Positions 1 through 9,001 of a DNA stretch of 23,607 bases are shown here, piece by piece. This DNA is from WRAI01 sp031549605 (GTDB lineage: Bacteria; Bacillota; Clostridia; Oscillospirales; UBA929). Position 1 is the stretch's first letter. Every line of letters begins with the position of its first letter. Made by a program: the position numbers and the translations under genes. The notes under the pieces are model-generated. The model worked only from the letters and a program-made list of their open reading frames with translations. It made no database searches and was not told where the DNA came from. The stretch covers positions 1 to 23,607 of the forward strand of contig JAVBPM010000061.1 in NCBI GenBank assembly GCA_031549605.1. The letters are read 5' to 3'.

Positions 1-1795
1 ACATGACGTTGTTGTTGCCCGGCCAGTCGGTGTTGTTGACAAAGGTGTGCGAGATAAAGTGGTCAATCAGGCTGTCGGGGTCGAGGTAGCGCGTCGCCTG
101 CTCGTAGTTGGCGGCCAGCGCAAAGCTGCCTGCCGTACTGAAAAAGCTGTACATCTGGTTGTAGTAGTCGACGTCAGTCTGATCGCCCTCGTCCAGCTCG
201 GGCACGTTGTTGCAGTTGAAGTTAAAGGTCAGCATGGCCACGTCGTCTTTGTCGATGTTGTAGTGGCTGGCGATGTACTCGTTGTCGTAGCGCTCGCGGA
301 TGTTGTACACGCCCCAGTACTCGCCGTTGAGAAACACCACGCACTGGCTGGACGCCTGATGGTCGTTGTGCATGTTGGTAAACAGCGACTGCATAAAGAC
401 GTCGCGGAACATCGTGCTTGTGTTGTCGTTGCCCGAGTTGCGCAGCAGGATGCGCTTGAAGCTGTTGATGGCGTTGCCGTCGCTGTCGAGCGCGGAGCCG
501 TTGAACAAGTCGTAGGCAAAGCGCGTATTTTTGCTGTCGTACTCGCTTTTGGCGTACAGCCGCAGCGTTTTTTGCGCCATGCCGCGTGTGTAGCCGCCGT
601 GGATGCGCACACCGGCACCTTGGCTGAGTTGCAGTGCGCCGTCCTTGTCGAAGTACTCCATGTAAAGGGGTCGCTCCCATTCAGCGCCGCTTTGGTTGTA
701 GTTGACGTAGATGCCGGTGCTGTTGTCAAAAAAGTGCTTGCGGTCGGTCGACAGCGAAATGACCGGCACGCCGTAGCGGGTGGCGATGGCGGCGTTGATG
801 AAATAGGAGTGGGTGACCACCGGCGTCAGCGCCGCGCCGCCGCTGTCAAAGACGCGCGCCTTGACCACCGTGCCCTTAAAGACCTTGACCTGCGGAACGC
901 GCACGTCGTAGCCAATGTTGGTGATGGCCGACAAATCGTTGGCCTGACTGGTGCGGTCGGCAATGTTGAGCGCCGCAGTGTAGCGCGTTTTGCCCGTGGT
1001 CGGCTCGCTGCCGTCGGTGGTGTAGTAGATAGCAGCGTCGGTGTAGCCGGACGTCAGCGACAGCGCAAAGCCGCTGGTGTACAGGCCGCCCACCTGAGAA
1101 AAGACCAGCCGCTCGTTTTCCGGCACAACGTCGCCGCCCCAGACGCCGTCGGCCAGACAGCGCGGGCGCGCGGCAGCCAACTGCGCGGCGGTCATGTTGG
1201 CCTCGCGGTAGTCCAGCGACTCGAAGTCGGCGCTGTTGTCGTCGGTGTCGGCAAAGGCGATGCGGCGGCCCGCCTTTTGCTTGGACAGCCCGTCAAAGGC
1301 CGTGCCCTCGGCAAAGTCGGCGCTGCCGGTGCCGACCAAATCGACGACGTCTGTAGTCGGGTTGGCGACCGTCAGCAGCGTGTCGTGATTGACCAGCGCC
1401 AGCTTAAAGGTCTTGTTGTGCAACTGCTGACCCTCCCACGTCAAGTCGGACTGCGCGATGACGTAGCGCGCCGAAGCGTTGGCCGCCGCGCCGTTGCAGA
1501 CGATGAGGTACGAGGTGTGCGCCGGTATCGTGGCGCTAAGGCTCAGCTTTGTCCACGCCGTGCCGGCCGCCGCATATTGCAGCGACCAGCCGGCCATGCT
1601 GATGGGCGCATCGGTGGGGTTGTACAGCTCGACAAAGCTGGTGCTAATCGCGCCGTCGATGTTGGCGGCGGTGCCGTAGACCTGATGGATGATGAGATGC
1701 TCGACGCCCTGAGCGTCAGCGGCGGTTTGCCAGACCGGGCTGAATCCGGCCAGCAGCGCTGCCACCAGCAGCAGGGACAGGCAACGGTGTTTCAC
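1..1795 (-). CDS. CotH-kinase family protein with lamin-tail domain, secreted (partial, C-terminus beyond window)
   Basis: This is the N-terminal 598 codons of a third CotH-family paralogue, and the frame is still open at base 2. A GTG start at 1795 is chosen because AAGGAG (1805-1810) lies nine bases upstream and no ATG is in frame nearby. The N-terminus (VKHRCLSLLLVAALLAGF) is a Sec signal peptide ending near ADA-QG. It has no lipobox cysteine, unlike its two upstream paralogues. After it come a lamin-tail-like domain (HLIIHQVYG, SFVELYNPTDAP), a chitobiase-C-like module (IYYTTDGSEPT, TVVKARVF) and the start of the CotH domain (CVVFLNGEYWGVYNIRERYD). The frame runs off just before the expected catalytic KD-x-D motif, so activity and SLH anchoring cannot be judged. 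It lies 56 bases downstream of the preceding gene and is probably the last visible gene of the rfbG-CotH operon. CotH proteins are protein kinases in spore coats; a surface role here is inferred. Confidence 0.85.
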   Translation of the reverse strand, partial: MKHRCLSLLLVAALLAGFSPVWQTAADAQGVEHLIIHQVYGTAANIDGAISTSFVELYNPTDAPISMAGWSLQYAAAGTAWTKLSLSATIPAHTSYLIVCNGAAANASARYVIAQSDLTWEGQQLHNKTFKLALVNHDTLLTVANPTTDVVDLVGTGSADFAEGTAFDGLSKQKAGRRIAFADTDDNSADFESLDYREANMTAAQLAAARPRCLADGVWGGDVVPENERLVFSQVGGLYTSGFALSLTSGYTDAAIYYTTDGSEPTTGKTRYTAALNIADRTSQANDLSAITNIGYDVRVPQVKVFKGTVVKARVFDSGGAALTPVVTHSYFINAAIATRYGVPVISLSTDRKHFFDNSTGIYVNYNQSGAEWERPLYMEYFDKDGALQLSQGAGVRIHGGYTRGMAQKTLRLYAKSEYDSKNTRFAYDLFNGSALDSDGNAINSFKRILLRNSGNDNTSTMFRDVFMQSLFTNMHNDHQASSQCVVFLNGEYWGVYNIRERYDNEYIASHYNIDKDDVAMLTFNFNCNNVPELDEGDQTDVDYYNQMYSFFSTAGSFALAANYEQATRYLDPDSLIDHFISHTFVNNTDWPGNNNVM

Positions 1796-1851
1796 GATGG
1801 CTCACTCCTTTATCATTTGCGCTCGACAGAGCGACTTGGACAACCAAAGGG

Positions 1852-4800
1852 TCATTCGGCTTTGACTTCGCGCATGAAAATGGCCAGCGCAGTGGCGACC
1901 TCGGCGCGCGTGACCGTGTGCTTGGGCAACAGCTTGCCGTCGACGTCGGAGAGTAGGCCGGTGGCAAAGCACCACGCCATCTGCGAGTCGGCGTAATCGG
2001 CCAGCTCGCCAAAGTCGGGGTAGGCCGTTAAATCGGCACGGCGGGTGGTATCTGCAAAAATGGCGCGGGCGTAGCGGAACAAGAACGCCGCCAGATCCTG
2101 ACGCGTCAGCGTGCGGTCGGGGTTGAAGGTGGGTTTCTGTGTTTGCTCGCCGCCACCGGCGGTGATGTTGACCTCGTAGGCCCAAGCCACGGCACGGCTG
2201 AAGCTGCCGGCGGTGCTGACATCGCCAAACGGCGACGTCGCGTAGCCGCTCAGGTCAGGCGCGTAGCAGTAGGTCATCATAGCGACCGCTTCGGCGCGCG
2301 TCACCGGTTGGTCGGGCGCAAAGGCGTTGCCGTCGATAAAGTCAAGCACGCCCATGGCAGCCAGCTGCTGAATGTCGGGCTTGGCAGCGTGGCCGTCGAT
2401 GTCGGTAAAGACTTTACCGCCTTGGCCGTCGGCCTTGACAAAGACAACCGCCAGCGTGCCGCCCAGCGTCGCGTCGGTGATGGCAATGGTGTTGTTTGTC
2501 GGTAGCAGCAGCCCGTTGTAGCGCACCGAATCCAGCACATAGCCGCTGGCCGGTGTCAGCGTGTAGGTGGCCGACCGTTTGCTCATGGTGTAGGTGACGC
2601 TGCCCTCGCCGACAAACGATGTGAAGAGGTAGTTGGGGTGCGGGCGCGCCGGCGCGATGGTGACCTGCTTGCTGGCGACGGCGCCGCCGCGCGTGGCGGT
2701 CAGCGTCAGGCTGCCCGCCGCCTTGGCGCGCAGCAGGCCGGTGTCGTCGATGTCGGCCAGCGACCGGTTGTCCACCTGCCAGCGCACGGGCGTATTGTCG
2801 CTCGGGTCAGCCGATGTCAGCGTATACTGTCGCCAATCATCGGCGCTGATGGTGCACGCGCCGTCAATGACCGGCTTGGCTTCGGGCAGCGCAAGTGGCT
2901 GGCTTTCGGTGCGGTAGACGGCCGTCACTGTCGTGCCGCTGGGCGAAATGTTGATTTGTGCGCCGTTGGCGTAGACGGCGTAGCTGTTGCCGTTGCCGTC
3001 AACGACATCAAAATGGTCGAAGGCGTAGCCTGTTTTCGCGCTCGCGGACAGCGTCTGCACGGTGTTGGCAAAGTAGGTGCCGCGCCAGTGGTCGGCGCTG
3101 GTCACGCCCGGCGTCTTGCTTGGCTCGAGAGTCATGCCGTTAAGCATAAGCACGCCCTTAGCGCCGCTGTTTTCCAGCACCAGCGGCGCGGTGCCGATCA
3201 GCCGGAAATGGTCGCGCAGCTGCGCCAGCAGGTAGCCGGGTCGGCGCGACACAAAGGTGTTGATGTCGTTTACGCTGCTTTGCCACGCGTCCACCGAGTC
3301 GATGGCCTGAAAGCGCGCGACCTGTTCGTCGACGGTCGGCTGATAGAGCGCGGCCTGCTCGCGCAGCGCCGCTGTCGCTACGCTGGGCAGCAAGTCGGTG
3401 TTCAGCAGGTCGCAGAAGCGGTTGACAAAGCGGTCGGCAAACGCCGGATTGGTGAGCAAGCGCCGGAAAAACAGCGTGCTCCACTGCGCCTGTTCGCCCG
3501 TGCCCGGGCGCGACACGGACAGCATCATGTTGACGGTATAGGCGTTGTCGAAGCCAAGGCTGCCCGGCAACCCCAGCGAGTAGTCAAGGTCCTTGAGCGC
3601 CCAGCGCCAGCGCCCGTCGAGCCCGACCGGCGCGTCGGGGTCGTAGCCGCTCGGTACGCGCGTGCGCCAGAACAGCGTGTTGTTGGCCGGCCAGTCGCCG
3701 TTGACGCTGTAGATGCCGGCGATGTAGGCGTCCATCAGGCTGTCGGCGTCGATGTAGCGCAGCGCCTGTTGATAGTCGTTGAGATTGTCCAGCGCGGCGT
3801 GCTCTTTGAAAAATTGGTAGGTTTGATAGTAGTAGTCGAGGTCGGCAGCATTGCCCTCGGCCAGCTGCGGCTCGTTGGTCATCAGCGGGTGGTAGGTCAG
3901 CATGACGACGTTGTTTTTGCCGGCGCCGTAGTGGCTGGCGATGTACTCGCCGTCGTAGCGCTCGCGCATGTTGTACAGCCCCCAGAACTCGCCGTTGAGA
4001 AACACTACGCATGGGCTGCCCGCCTGTCTGTCGCAGTGCGGGTCGGTGAGCAGCGACTGGAGGTACAAATCGCGCAGCAGCGCGCCGCGATAATCGTTGC
4101 CGCCGTTGCGCAATATCAGCCGCTCAAAGCTGGTGATGGGCTTGCCGTCACTGTCGCGGGCACTGCCGTTAAAAAAGTCGTAGACAAAGGGCGCGTCGTC
4201 GGCGTACAGGCGCAGTGATTTTTGCGTCAGCCGACGCGTGTAGTTGCCGTTGACGCGACCGCCAACCTGACGGGCAAACTGCAAAGCGCCGTCGGCGCTG
4301 TAATATTCCATGGTAAACGGGCGCTCCCACGCGGCGCCCGACTCGTCGTAATGGACGAAGATGCCGGTGTCGGCATTGAGCAGGTGGTCGGCGTCGGTAG
4401 ACAGCGACACGAGCGGCAGCCGGTAGCGGCTGAGAATGTCGGCGCTGACGAAATAGGAGTGGGTGAGTGTGTCCGACAGCGGCTGGCCGTCGGCGGTAAA
4501 AACGCGCGCTTTGACCACTGTGCCCTTGAAAATGGCCGCGAGCGGCGCCGGTCCGTCGGCCGTGGCCGTCAGGTCGGCCAGCGTGTTGGGCTGGCTGGTG
4601 CGGTCGGCAATCGACAGCGGCGCTTGGTAGCGCGTTTTGGCCGGTGTCGGCTCGCTGCCGTCGAGTGTGTAGTAAATGAGTGCGTCGGTCGTGCCGCCGG
4701 TCATTGTCAGGGTGAAGGGCGCCGTGTACAGCCCGCCCTCGTGCGAGAAAGCGAGCGGCTGGCCGCCGGCCGTCAGGTTCTGGCCCCAGACGCCGTCCTT

Positions 4801-5421
4801 GGCGCAGCGCGGGCGGTACTGTGCCACCTGTCCGTCGTTGAGACCCGTGACACGGTAGTCGAGCACCTCGAAGTCAACGCTGTTGTCGTCGGTGTCGGCA
4901 AACGCCCTACGGCGCACGGTTTTTTGCTTGGAGATGCCGTCAATGAAGCCGCCCTCGGCACCCTCGGCGCTGCCAACTGCCACGCGGTCGATAACGCCGC
5001 TTGGACCCACCAGCGCCAGCGCAAACTGCTTGTTGTGAATCGTCACGCCCGACCATGCGGCGTCGTAGCGCTCAATGGTGTAGCGCGCCGAGCTGCTGAG
5101 GCAATCGGTGGCCACGACAAGGTACGAGCAGCCGGCCGCCACGCTGCCCGAAAGTGCAAGCGTCGCGGGCGAGCCGTTGGCAACGGCAAGCTCCAGCGAC
5201 AGGCCGTCCAGCGTCACCGGCGCGTGCGTCGGGTTGTACAGCTCAACAAAGCTGTGGCTGATGGCGCCGTCGGTGTTGTTGCCGAGTCCATAGGCCTGAT
5301 TGATGAGCAGGTGGCTGCCCAGCGGCGCGGGCGCAAGCGTTTGCGTCGGGCCGGGCGTCGGCGTCGGCCCGCAGGCGACTAGCAGCAGCGTCGCCAGCAG
5401 CAGTGGAAGCAATCGTTTCAT
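1852..5421 (-). CDS. CotH-kinase family lipoprotein with lamin-tail, Ig-like and three SLH domains
   Basis: A protein of 1189 residues starting at ATG 5421, with GAGGAG seven bases upstream. A lipoprotein signal ends in LLVAC with Cys17. Modules in order are: lamin-tail (about 36-150), chitobiase/hexosaminidase C-like (about 235-325, YYTLDGSEPT), CotH kinase-like (about 335-690, with FLNGEFWGLYNMRERYD at 474-490 and KDLD at 610-613), a repeat of the GTYFANT...TGYAFDHF type (about 780-860), a bacterial Ig-2-like module (about 870-950), and three SLH repeats at the C-terminus (about 1010-1185, each with an F/YxD start and a TRAE/TRQD motif). In B. subtilis CotH phosphorylates coat proteins; this protein is far longer and should sit outside the membrane. 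Lipid and SLH anchors at opposite ends suggest a membrane-to-wall tether. It lies 22 bases after the preceding paralogue in the same operon. Kinase activity and substrate are inferred from the family only. Confidence 0.93.
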   Translation of the reverse strand: MKRLLPLLLATLLLVACGPTPTPGPTQTLAPAPLGSHLLINQAYGLGNNTDGAISHSFVELYNPTHAPVTLDGLSLELAVANGSPATLALSGSVAAGCSYLVVATDCLSSSARYTIERYDAAWSGVTIHNKQFALALVGPSGVIDRVAVGSAEGAEGGFIDGISKQKTVRRRAFADTDDNSVDFEVLDYRVTGLNDGQVAQYRPRCAKDGVWGQNLTAGGQPLAFSHEGGLYTAPFTLTMTGGTTDALIYYTLDGSEPTPAKTRYQAPLSIADRTSQPNTLADLTATADGPAPLAAIFKGTVVKARVFTADGQPLSDTLTHSYFVSADILSRYRLPLVSLSTDADHLLNADTGIFVHYDESGAAWERPFTMEYYSADGALQFARQVGGRVNGNYTRRLTQKSLRLYADDAPFVYDFFNGSARDSDGKPITSFERLILRNGGNDYRGALLRDLYLQSLLTDPHCDRQAGSPCVVFLNGEFWGLYNMRERYDGEYIASHYGAGKNNVVMLTYHPLMTNEPQLAEGNAADLDYYYQTYQFFKEHAALDNLNDYQQALRYIDADSLMDAYIAGIYSVNGDWPANNTLFWRTRVPSGYDPDAPVGLDGRWRWALKDLDYSLGLPGSLGFDNAYTVNMMLSVSRPGTGEQAQWSTLFFRRLLTNPAFADRFVNRFCDLLNTDLLPSVATAALREQAALYQPTVDEQVARFQAIDSVDAWQSSVNDINTFVSRRPGYLLAQLRDHFRLIGTAPLVLENSGAKGVLMLNGMTLEPSKTPGVTSADHWRGTYFANTVQTLSASAKTGYAFDHFDVVDGNGNSYAVYANGAQINISPSGTTVTAVYRTESQPLALPEAKPVIDGACTISADDWRQYTLTSADPSDNTPVRWQVDNRSLADIDDTGLLRAKAAGSLTLTATRGGAVASKQVTIAPARPHPNYLFTSFVGEGSVTYTMSKRSATYTLTPASGYVLDSVRYNGLLLPTNNTIAITDATLGGTLAVVFVKADGQGGKVFTDIDGHAAKPDIQQLAAMGVLDFIDGNAFAPDQPVTRAEAVAMMTYCYAPDLSGYATSPFGDVSTAGSFSRAVAWAYEVNITAGGGEQTQKPTFNPDRTLTRQDLAAFLFRYARAIFADTTRRADLTAYPDFGELADYADSQMAWCFATGLLSDVDGKLLPKHTVTRAEVATALAIFMREVKAE

Positions 5422-5443
5422 GTGTTGACTCCTCGTTGTATCG

Positions 5444-8400
5444 TCAGCCGCCCACGCGGCTGGTAAAGCGGTACAGCGCCGCGGCCAACTCGGCGCGCGA
5501 TACGCTGCCCGAAAGCGCCAGTGCGCCGTCGCGCGGCGTCAGCAGCTCGTTGGCCAGACACCATGACAGCTCCTTGGCCGCCCATGGCTCGACGCTGTTG
5601 GCGTCGGGGTAGGCGGTGAGGTCGGCGTCGGCCGACACGTCGGCGTCGATGTTCTCGGCCAGCCGGTAGAGAAAAACCGCCAGCGTCAGCCGCGAAAGCG
5701 GCTGCTGCGGGGCAAAGCTGAGACGGTTGTCGACGGTCAAGTTTCGGTCCTGTGACCACGCCACGGCGCGGCCGTACCAGTTGTCCGCGTCGTCAAAGGG
5801 CGGCACGTCGGTAAACCGCGTGCCGGTGTAGACCGACAAATCGGCGCCGTACAGCTGCGCCAGCATGGTGACGGCCGTCGCGCGGTCGGCCGGCCGGTCG
5901 GGCGCAAAGGCTGTGAGTCCGGGCTGCCCGACAACGCCCTGCGCCGCCAACGCGGCAATGGCGTCGCGCTGCGGGTGAGTGGCGATGTCGCTAAAGTGCG
6001 GCGTGTCGCTGCCGTCGGTGCGGGCAAAGACAACCGCCAGCGTGGCCGGCTGCGTCACGTCGTTGACCGTGTACTGCGTCTCGGTCGGCCGCGTCAGCCC
6101 GTTGTGGCGCACGGCGACCAGACGGTAGCCGGCGGCCGGTGCAAAGCGATAGGTGGTGGCCGTGCCGTTAGCGGTGCTTGTCACGTCGCCTTGGCCGTGC
6201 GTGGTGACAAAGACGTTGTTGCCAACAATGGCCGGACGCAGCGTGACGCGCTTGTCGGCCGAGCGGCCGTCGGCGGCGGTGGCGATGATGGTGAGCGTAC
6301 CGGCGGCGTGTGCCGTCAGGTGGCCGTCGGTGTCAATGGTCGCGGCGCTGTCGCTGACAGCCCACTTCACAGGCAGAGCGTTGCCCTTGGCGTCGGTGGC
6401 GGTGTAGCGGCGCTGCTCGCCGGCGACAAGGGTGTCCACGCCGTCGATGGTCAGCGTCGGTCGCGCGGACGCCGGCTGCGTGTCGGCGCGGTAAACGGCC
6501 TGCACCGTCAGGCCGCCGGCCGCGACGGTAAACTGCGCCGGATTGGCGTAGACCGTGGCGCTGCCGGCGTCGGTTGTCGCGACAAAGCGGTCAAAGACAT
6601 AGCCGTCGCGCGGCGTGGCCAGCAGCGTCTGCGTCGTGTCGGCAAAGTAGCGGCCCTGCCAGCGACTGGCCGACGGCAGGGGCGTGCCGTTGAGCGTCAG
6701 TGCGCCCTGACTGCCGTCGTTTTCCAGCGTCAGCGACGTGGGTGGCGACAGCGTGAAGACCTGTTGCAGCTGGGCCAGCAGCGAGTCGGGCTGCGCGTCG
6801 GCAAAGGCTTGCAGCGCCTTGACGTTGGTCTGCCATGTGGGCAGGTCGGCAATTTGGCCGTAGCGGGCGATTTGCTCGTCCATCACGGCGCTGACGGCGT
6901 CGCGCTGCTCGGCAATGGCGCGCTGCACCGTCGACGGCGCAAAATTGGTGGCCAGCAGGGTGCAGAAGCGGTTGATAAAATCGCTCTTAAACGCGGGATT
7001 GGTCAGCAGCTTGCGGAAAAAGAGCGTGCCCCACGAGGCCTGCCGCTGGGAACCCGGCGACAGCACGCGATACAGCAGCCGGTAGTCGACGTCGTAGTAG
7101 CCAAAGCCGAAGTCCATGTCCTTAATCACCCAGCGCCAGCGGCCGTCCTGATAGGCCGGCGCGTCGGCGTCGTAGCCCTTGGGCGTGCGGTAGCGCCACA
7201 TGACGTTGTTGTTGCCCGGCCAGTCGGAGTCGTTGGCGTAGATGTGGGCGATGAAAAAGTCGATGAGACTGTCGGTGTCGAGATAGGTCTGCGCGCGCGC
7301 GTAGTCGGCCGGCGCGGCAAAGCTGTCGGTGCTGTTGAAGAAGTCGTAGGTCTCGTTGTAGTAGTCGAGGTCGCTTTGCGCGCCCTCTTGCAGCTCGGGC
7401 ACGTTGTCGCAGTCGAGGTTAAACGACAGCAGCGCCACCTGATTTTTGTTGATGTGGTAGTGGCTGGCGAAATAGTCGTTGTCGTAGCGCTCGCGCAGGT
7501 TGTACAGCCCCCAGAATTCGCCGTTGAGAAACAGCACGCAGGGCTGTGACGCCTGCCGGTCGGTGTGCAGACCGCCCAGCAGCGACTGAATGAGCGAGTC
7601 GCGCAGCATGGTGCTGTTGTTGTCGTTGCCCGAGCTGCGCAAAATCACATGGCGGAAGTCGGTGATGGGCGCTCCGCCGCTGTCCAGCGCGGCGCCGCCG
7701 AACAAATCATAGCTGATGCTTTCGGTGGCGGGGTAGTCGGTGGTTTTGGCGTAGAGCCGCAGCGACTTCTGCGCCTGTACACGCGTGAAGTTGCCGTGGA
7801 TGCGCACGCCCATGCCCTGGCTGAGCTGCCGTGTGCCCTGTGCGTCAAAGTACTCAAAATAGACGGGTCGCTGCCACTGCGCGCCCGACTGTTGAAAGTT
7901 TTCATACAGACCGGTTTTTTTGTCAAAAAAGGCGGCGGCGTCGGTTGACAGCGACACAACGGGCAGCCGGTAGCGGCCGGTCATGTCGTCACCGACAAAA
8001 TAAGAGTGGGTGACAATGCCGCTGTAGGGCGTGCCGTCGGCGGTAAAGGCGCGCGCCTTGACCACCGTGCCCTTGCACTGCGGGTGCGGCAGCGTCACGC
8101 CTTCGTCGAGCGCCAGTGGCGCCAGCACGTCGGGCTGATCGCTGCGGTCGGCGATGGCCAGCGGCTGGGCGTAGCGTTGGCTGGCGGCGGTCGGCTCGCT
8201 GCCGTCCAGCGTGTAGGTGATAAAGCCGTCGGCGCTGTCGCTGGTCAGCGTCAGCTCGAATGCGGCGTTGTACAGACCGCCCGTCTTGGAAAAGGTGAGC
8301 GGCAGCGTCGGCTCGGCGTTGTGCCACACGCCGTCCTTGAGGCTGTGCGGGCGCACCTCGGCCAGTCGCTGAGCGCTGATGGCGTCGGCGCGGTAGTCGA

Positions 8401-8980
8401 TGATGGCAAAGTCGGCGCTGTTGTTGTCGCTGTCGGCCAATGCCACGCGCCGCGCTGCTTTTTGCTTGGAAAGACCCGGCACGGGCGCGCCCTCGCCGTA
8501 GTCGGTGTCGCCGGCGCCGACCCAGTCAATGACGCCGCGCGTCGGGTTGGGCGAGGTCAGCGGCGCGGTGCTGTCGGTCAGCGCCAGCTTAAAGCCCTTG
8601 TTGTCAAACAGTAGGCCGCTCCACGCCATGTCGTAGGCGGGGATGACGTAGTGGGCCTGTCGGCTGACGATGTCGGGCGTGACGATTAAAAACGAGCAGC
8701 CGGCCGGCAGGCTGCCGGTCAGGCTAAGCGGCTGCCATGCGGCGCCGCGCGGCGCGTATTGCAGCGCCAGACCGTCCAGCGCAATCGGCTGCGCCGTGGG
8801 GTTGTACAGCTCGACAAAGCCGGTCGACACCGCGCCGTTGTCGTTGTCGCCGCTGCCGTAGACCTGTAGTATGATAAGGTGGTCGCCGCTCGGCACAACA
8901 GCGCCGCTGGGTCGGGGCTTGTTTTCGCCGCAGCCGCACAACAGTGCGGCGCAGAGCAGCAGCGGTACGATGCGCTTCAT
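5444..8980 (-). CDS. CotH-kinase family lipoprotein with lamin-tail, Ig-like and three SLH domains
   Basis: A protein of 1178 residues. The start is placed at ATG 8980, six bases after AAGGAG (8987-8992), rather than at an upstream in-frame codon at 8998 that lies before this ribosome binding site. The signal ends in LLCGC, giving lipid-modified Cys17; a Cys at the -2 position is slightly unusual. Domains are lamin-tail (34-150), chitobiase-C-like (237-328, YTLDGSEPT at 256-264), CotH (338-690, FLNGEFWGLYNLRERYD at 484-500, KDMD at 620-623), a YFADTTQTL/GYVFDRF repeat (775-830), Ig-2-like (840-915), a further beta module (920-985) and three SLH repeats (about 995-1045, 1056-1105, 1124-1172). 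The architecture matches the next gene downstream throughout, so the two are tandem duplicates that have diverged. It begins 21 bases after rfbG stops and is probably cotranscribed. The phosphotransfer function is a family inference. Confidence 0.94.
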   Translation of the reverse strand: MKRIVPLLLCAALLCGCGENKPRPSGAVVPSGDHLIILQVYGSGDNDNGAVSTGFVELYNPTAQPIALDGLALQYAPRGAAWQPLSLTGSLPAGCSFLIVTPDIVSRQAHYVIPAYDMAWSGLLFDNKGFKLALTDSTAPLTSPNPTRGVIDWVGAGDTDYGEGAPVPGLSKQKAARRVALADSDNNSADFAIIDYRADAISAQRLAEVRPHSLKDGVWHNAEPTLPLTFSKTGGLYNAAFELTLTSDSADGFITYTLDGSEPTAASQRYAQPLAIADRSDQPDVLAPLALDEGVTLPHPQCKGTVVKARAFTADGTPYSGIVTHSYFVGDDMTGRYRLPVVSLSTDAAAFFDKKTGLYENFQQSGAQWQRPVYFEYFDAQGTRQLSQGMGVRIHGNFTRVQAQKSLRLYAKTTDYPATESISYDLFGGAALDSGGAPITDFRHVILRSSGNDNNSTMLRDSLIQSLLGGLHTDRQASQPCVLFLNGEFWGLYNLRERYDNDYFASHYHINKNQVALLSFNLDCDNVPELQEGAQSDLDYYNETYDFFNSTDSFAAPADYARAQTYLDTDSLIDFFIAHIYANDSDWPGNNNVMWRYRTPKGYDADAPAYQDGRWRWVIKDMDFGFGYYDVDYRLLYRVLSPGSQRQASWGTLFFRKLLTNPAFKSDFINRFCTLLATNFAPSTVQRAIAEQRDAVSAVMDEQIARYGQIADLPTWQTNVKALQAFADAQPDSLLAQLQQVFTLSPPTSLTLENDGSQGALTLNGTPLPSASRWQGRYFADTTQTLLATPRDGYVFDRFVATTDAGSATVYANPAQFTVAAGGLTVQAVYRADTQPASARPTLTIDGVDTLVAGEQRRYTATDAKGNALPVKWAVSDSAATIDTDGHLTAHAAGTLTIIATAADGRSADKRVTLRPAIVGNNVFVTTHGQGDVTSTANGTATTYRFAPAAGYRLVAVRHNGLTRPTETQYTVNDVTQPATLAVVFARTDGSDTPHFSDIATHPQRDAIAALAAQGVVGQPGLTAFAPDRPADRATAVTMLAQLYGADLSVYTGTRFTDVPPFDDADNWYGRAVAWSQDRNLTVDNRLSFAPQQPLSRLTLAVFLYRLAENIDADVSADADLTAYPDANSVEPWAAKELSWCLANELLTPRDGALALSGSVSRAELAAALYRFTSRVGG

Positions 8981-9001
8981 GGCGTTCTCCTTGTGCAAGT
9001 G

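Noticed and set aside
47..8614. Long plus-strand open frames opposite the CotH genes (for example 47-1996, 2638-4218, 4222-5382, 5975-7549).
   Set aside because: They lie antisense to genes with clear domains and ribosome binding sites, their translations are Val/Ala/Arg-rich without known motifs, and they arise from GC-biased third positions.
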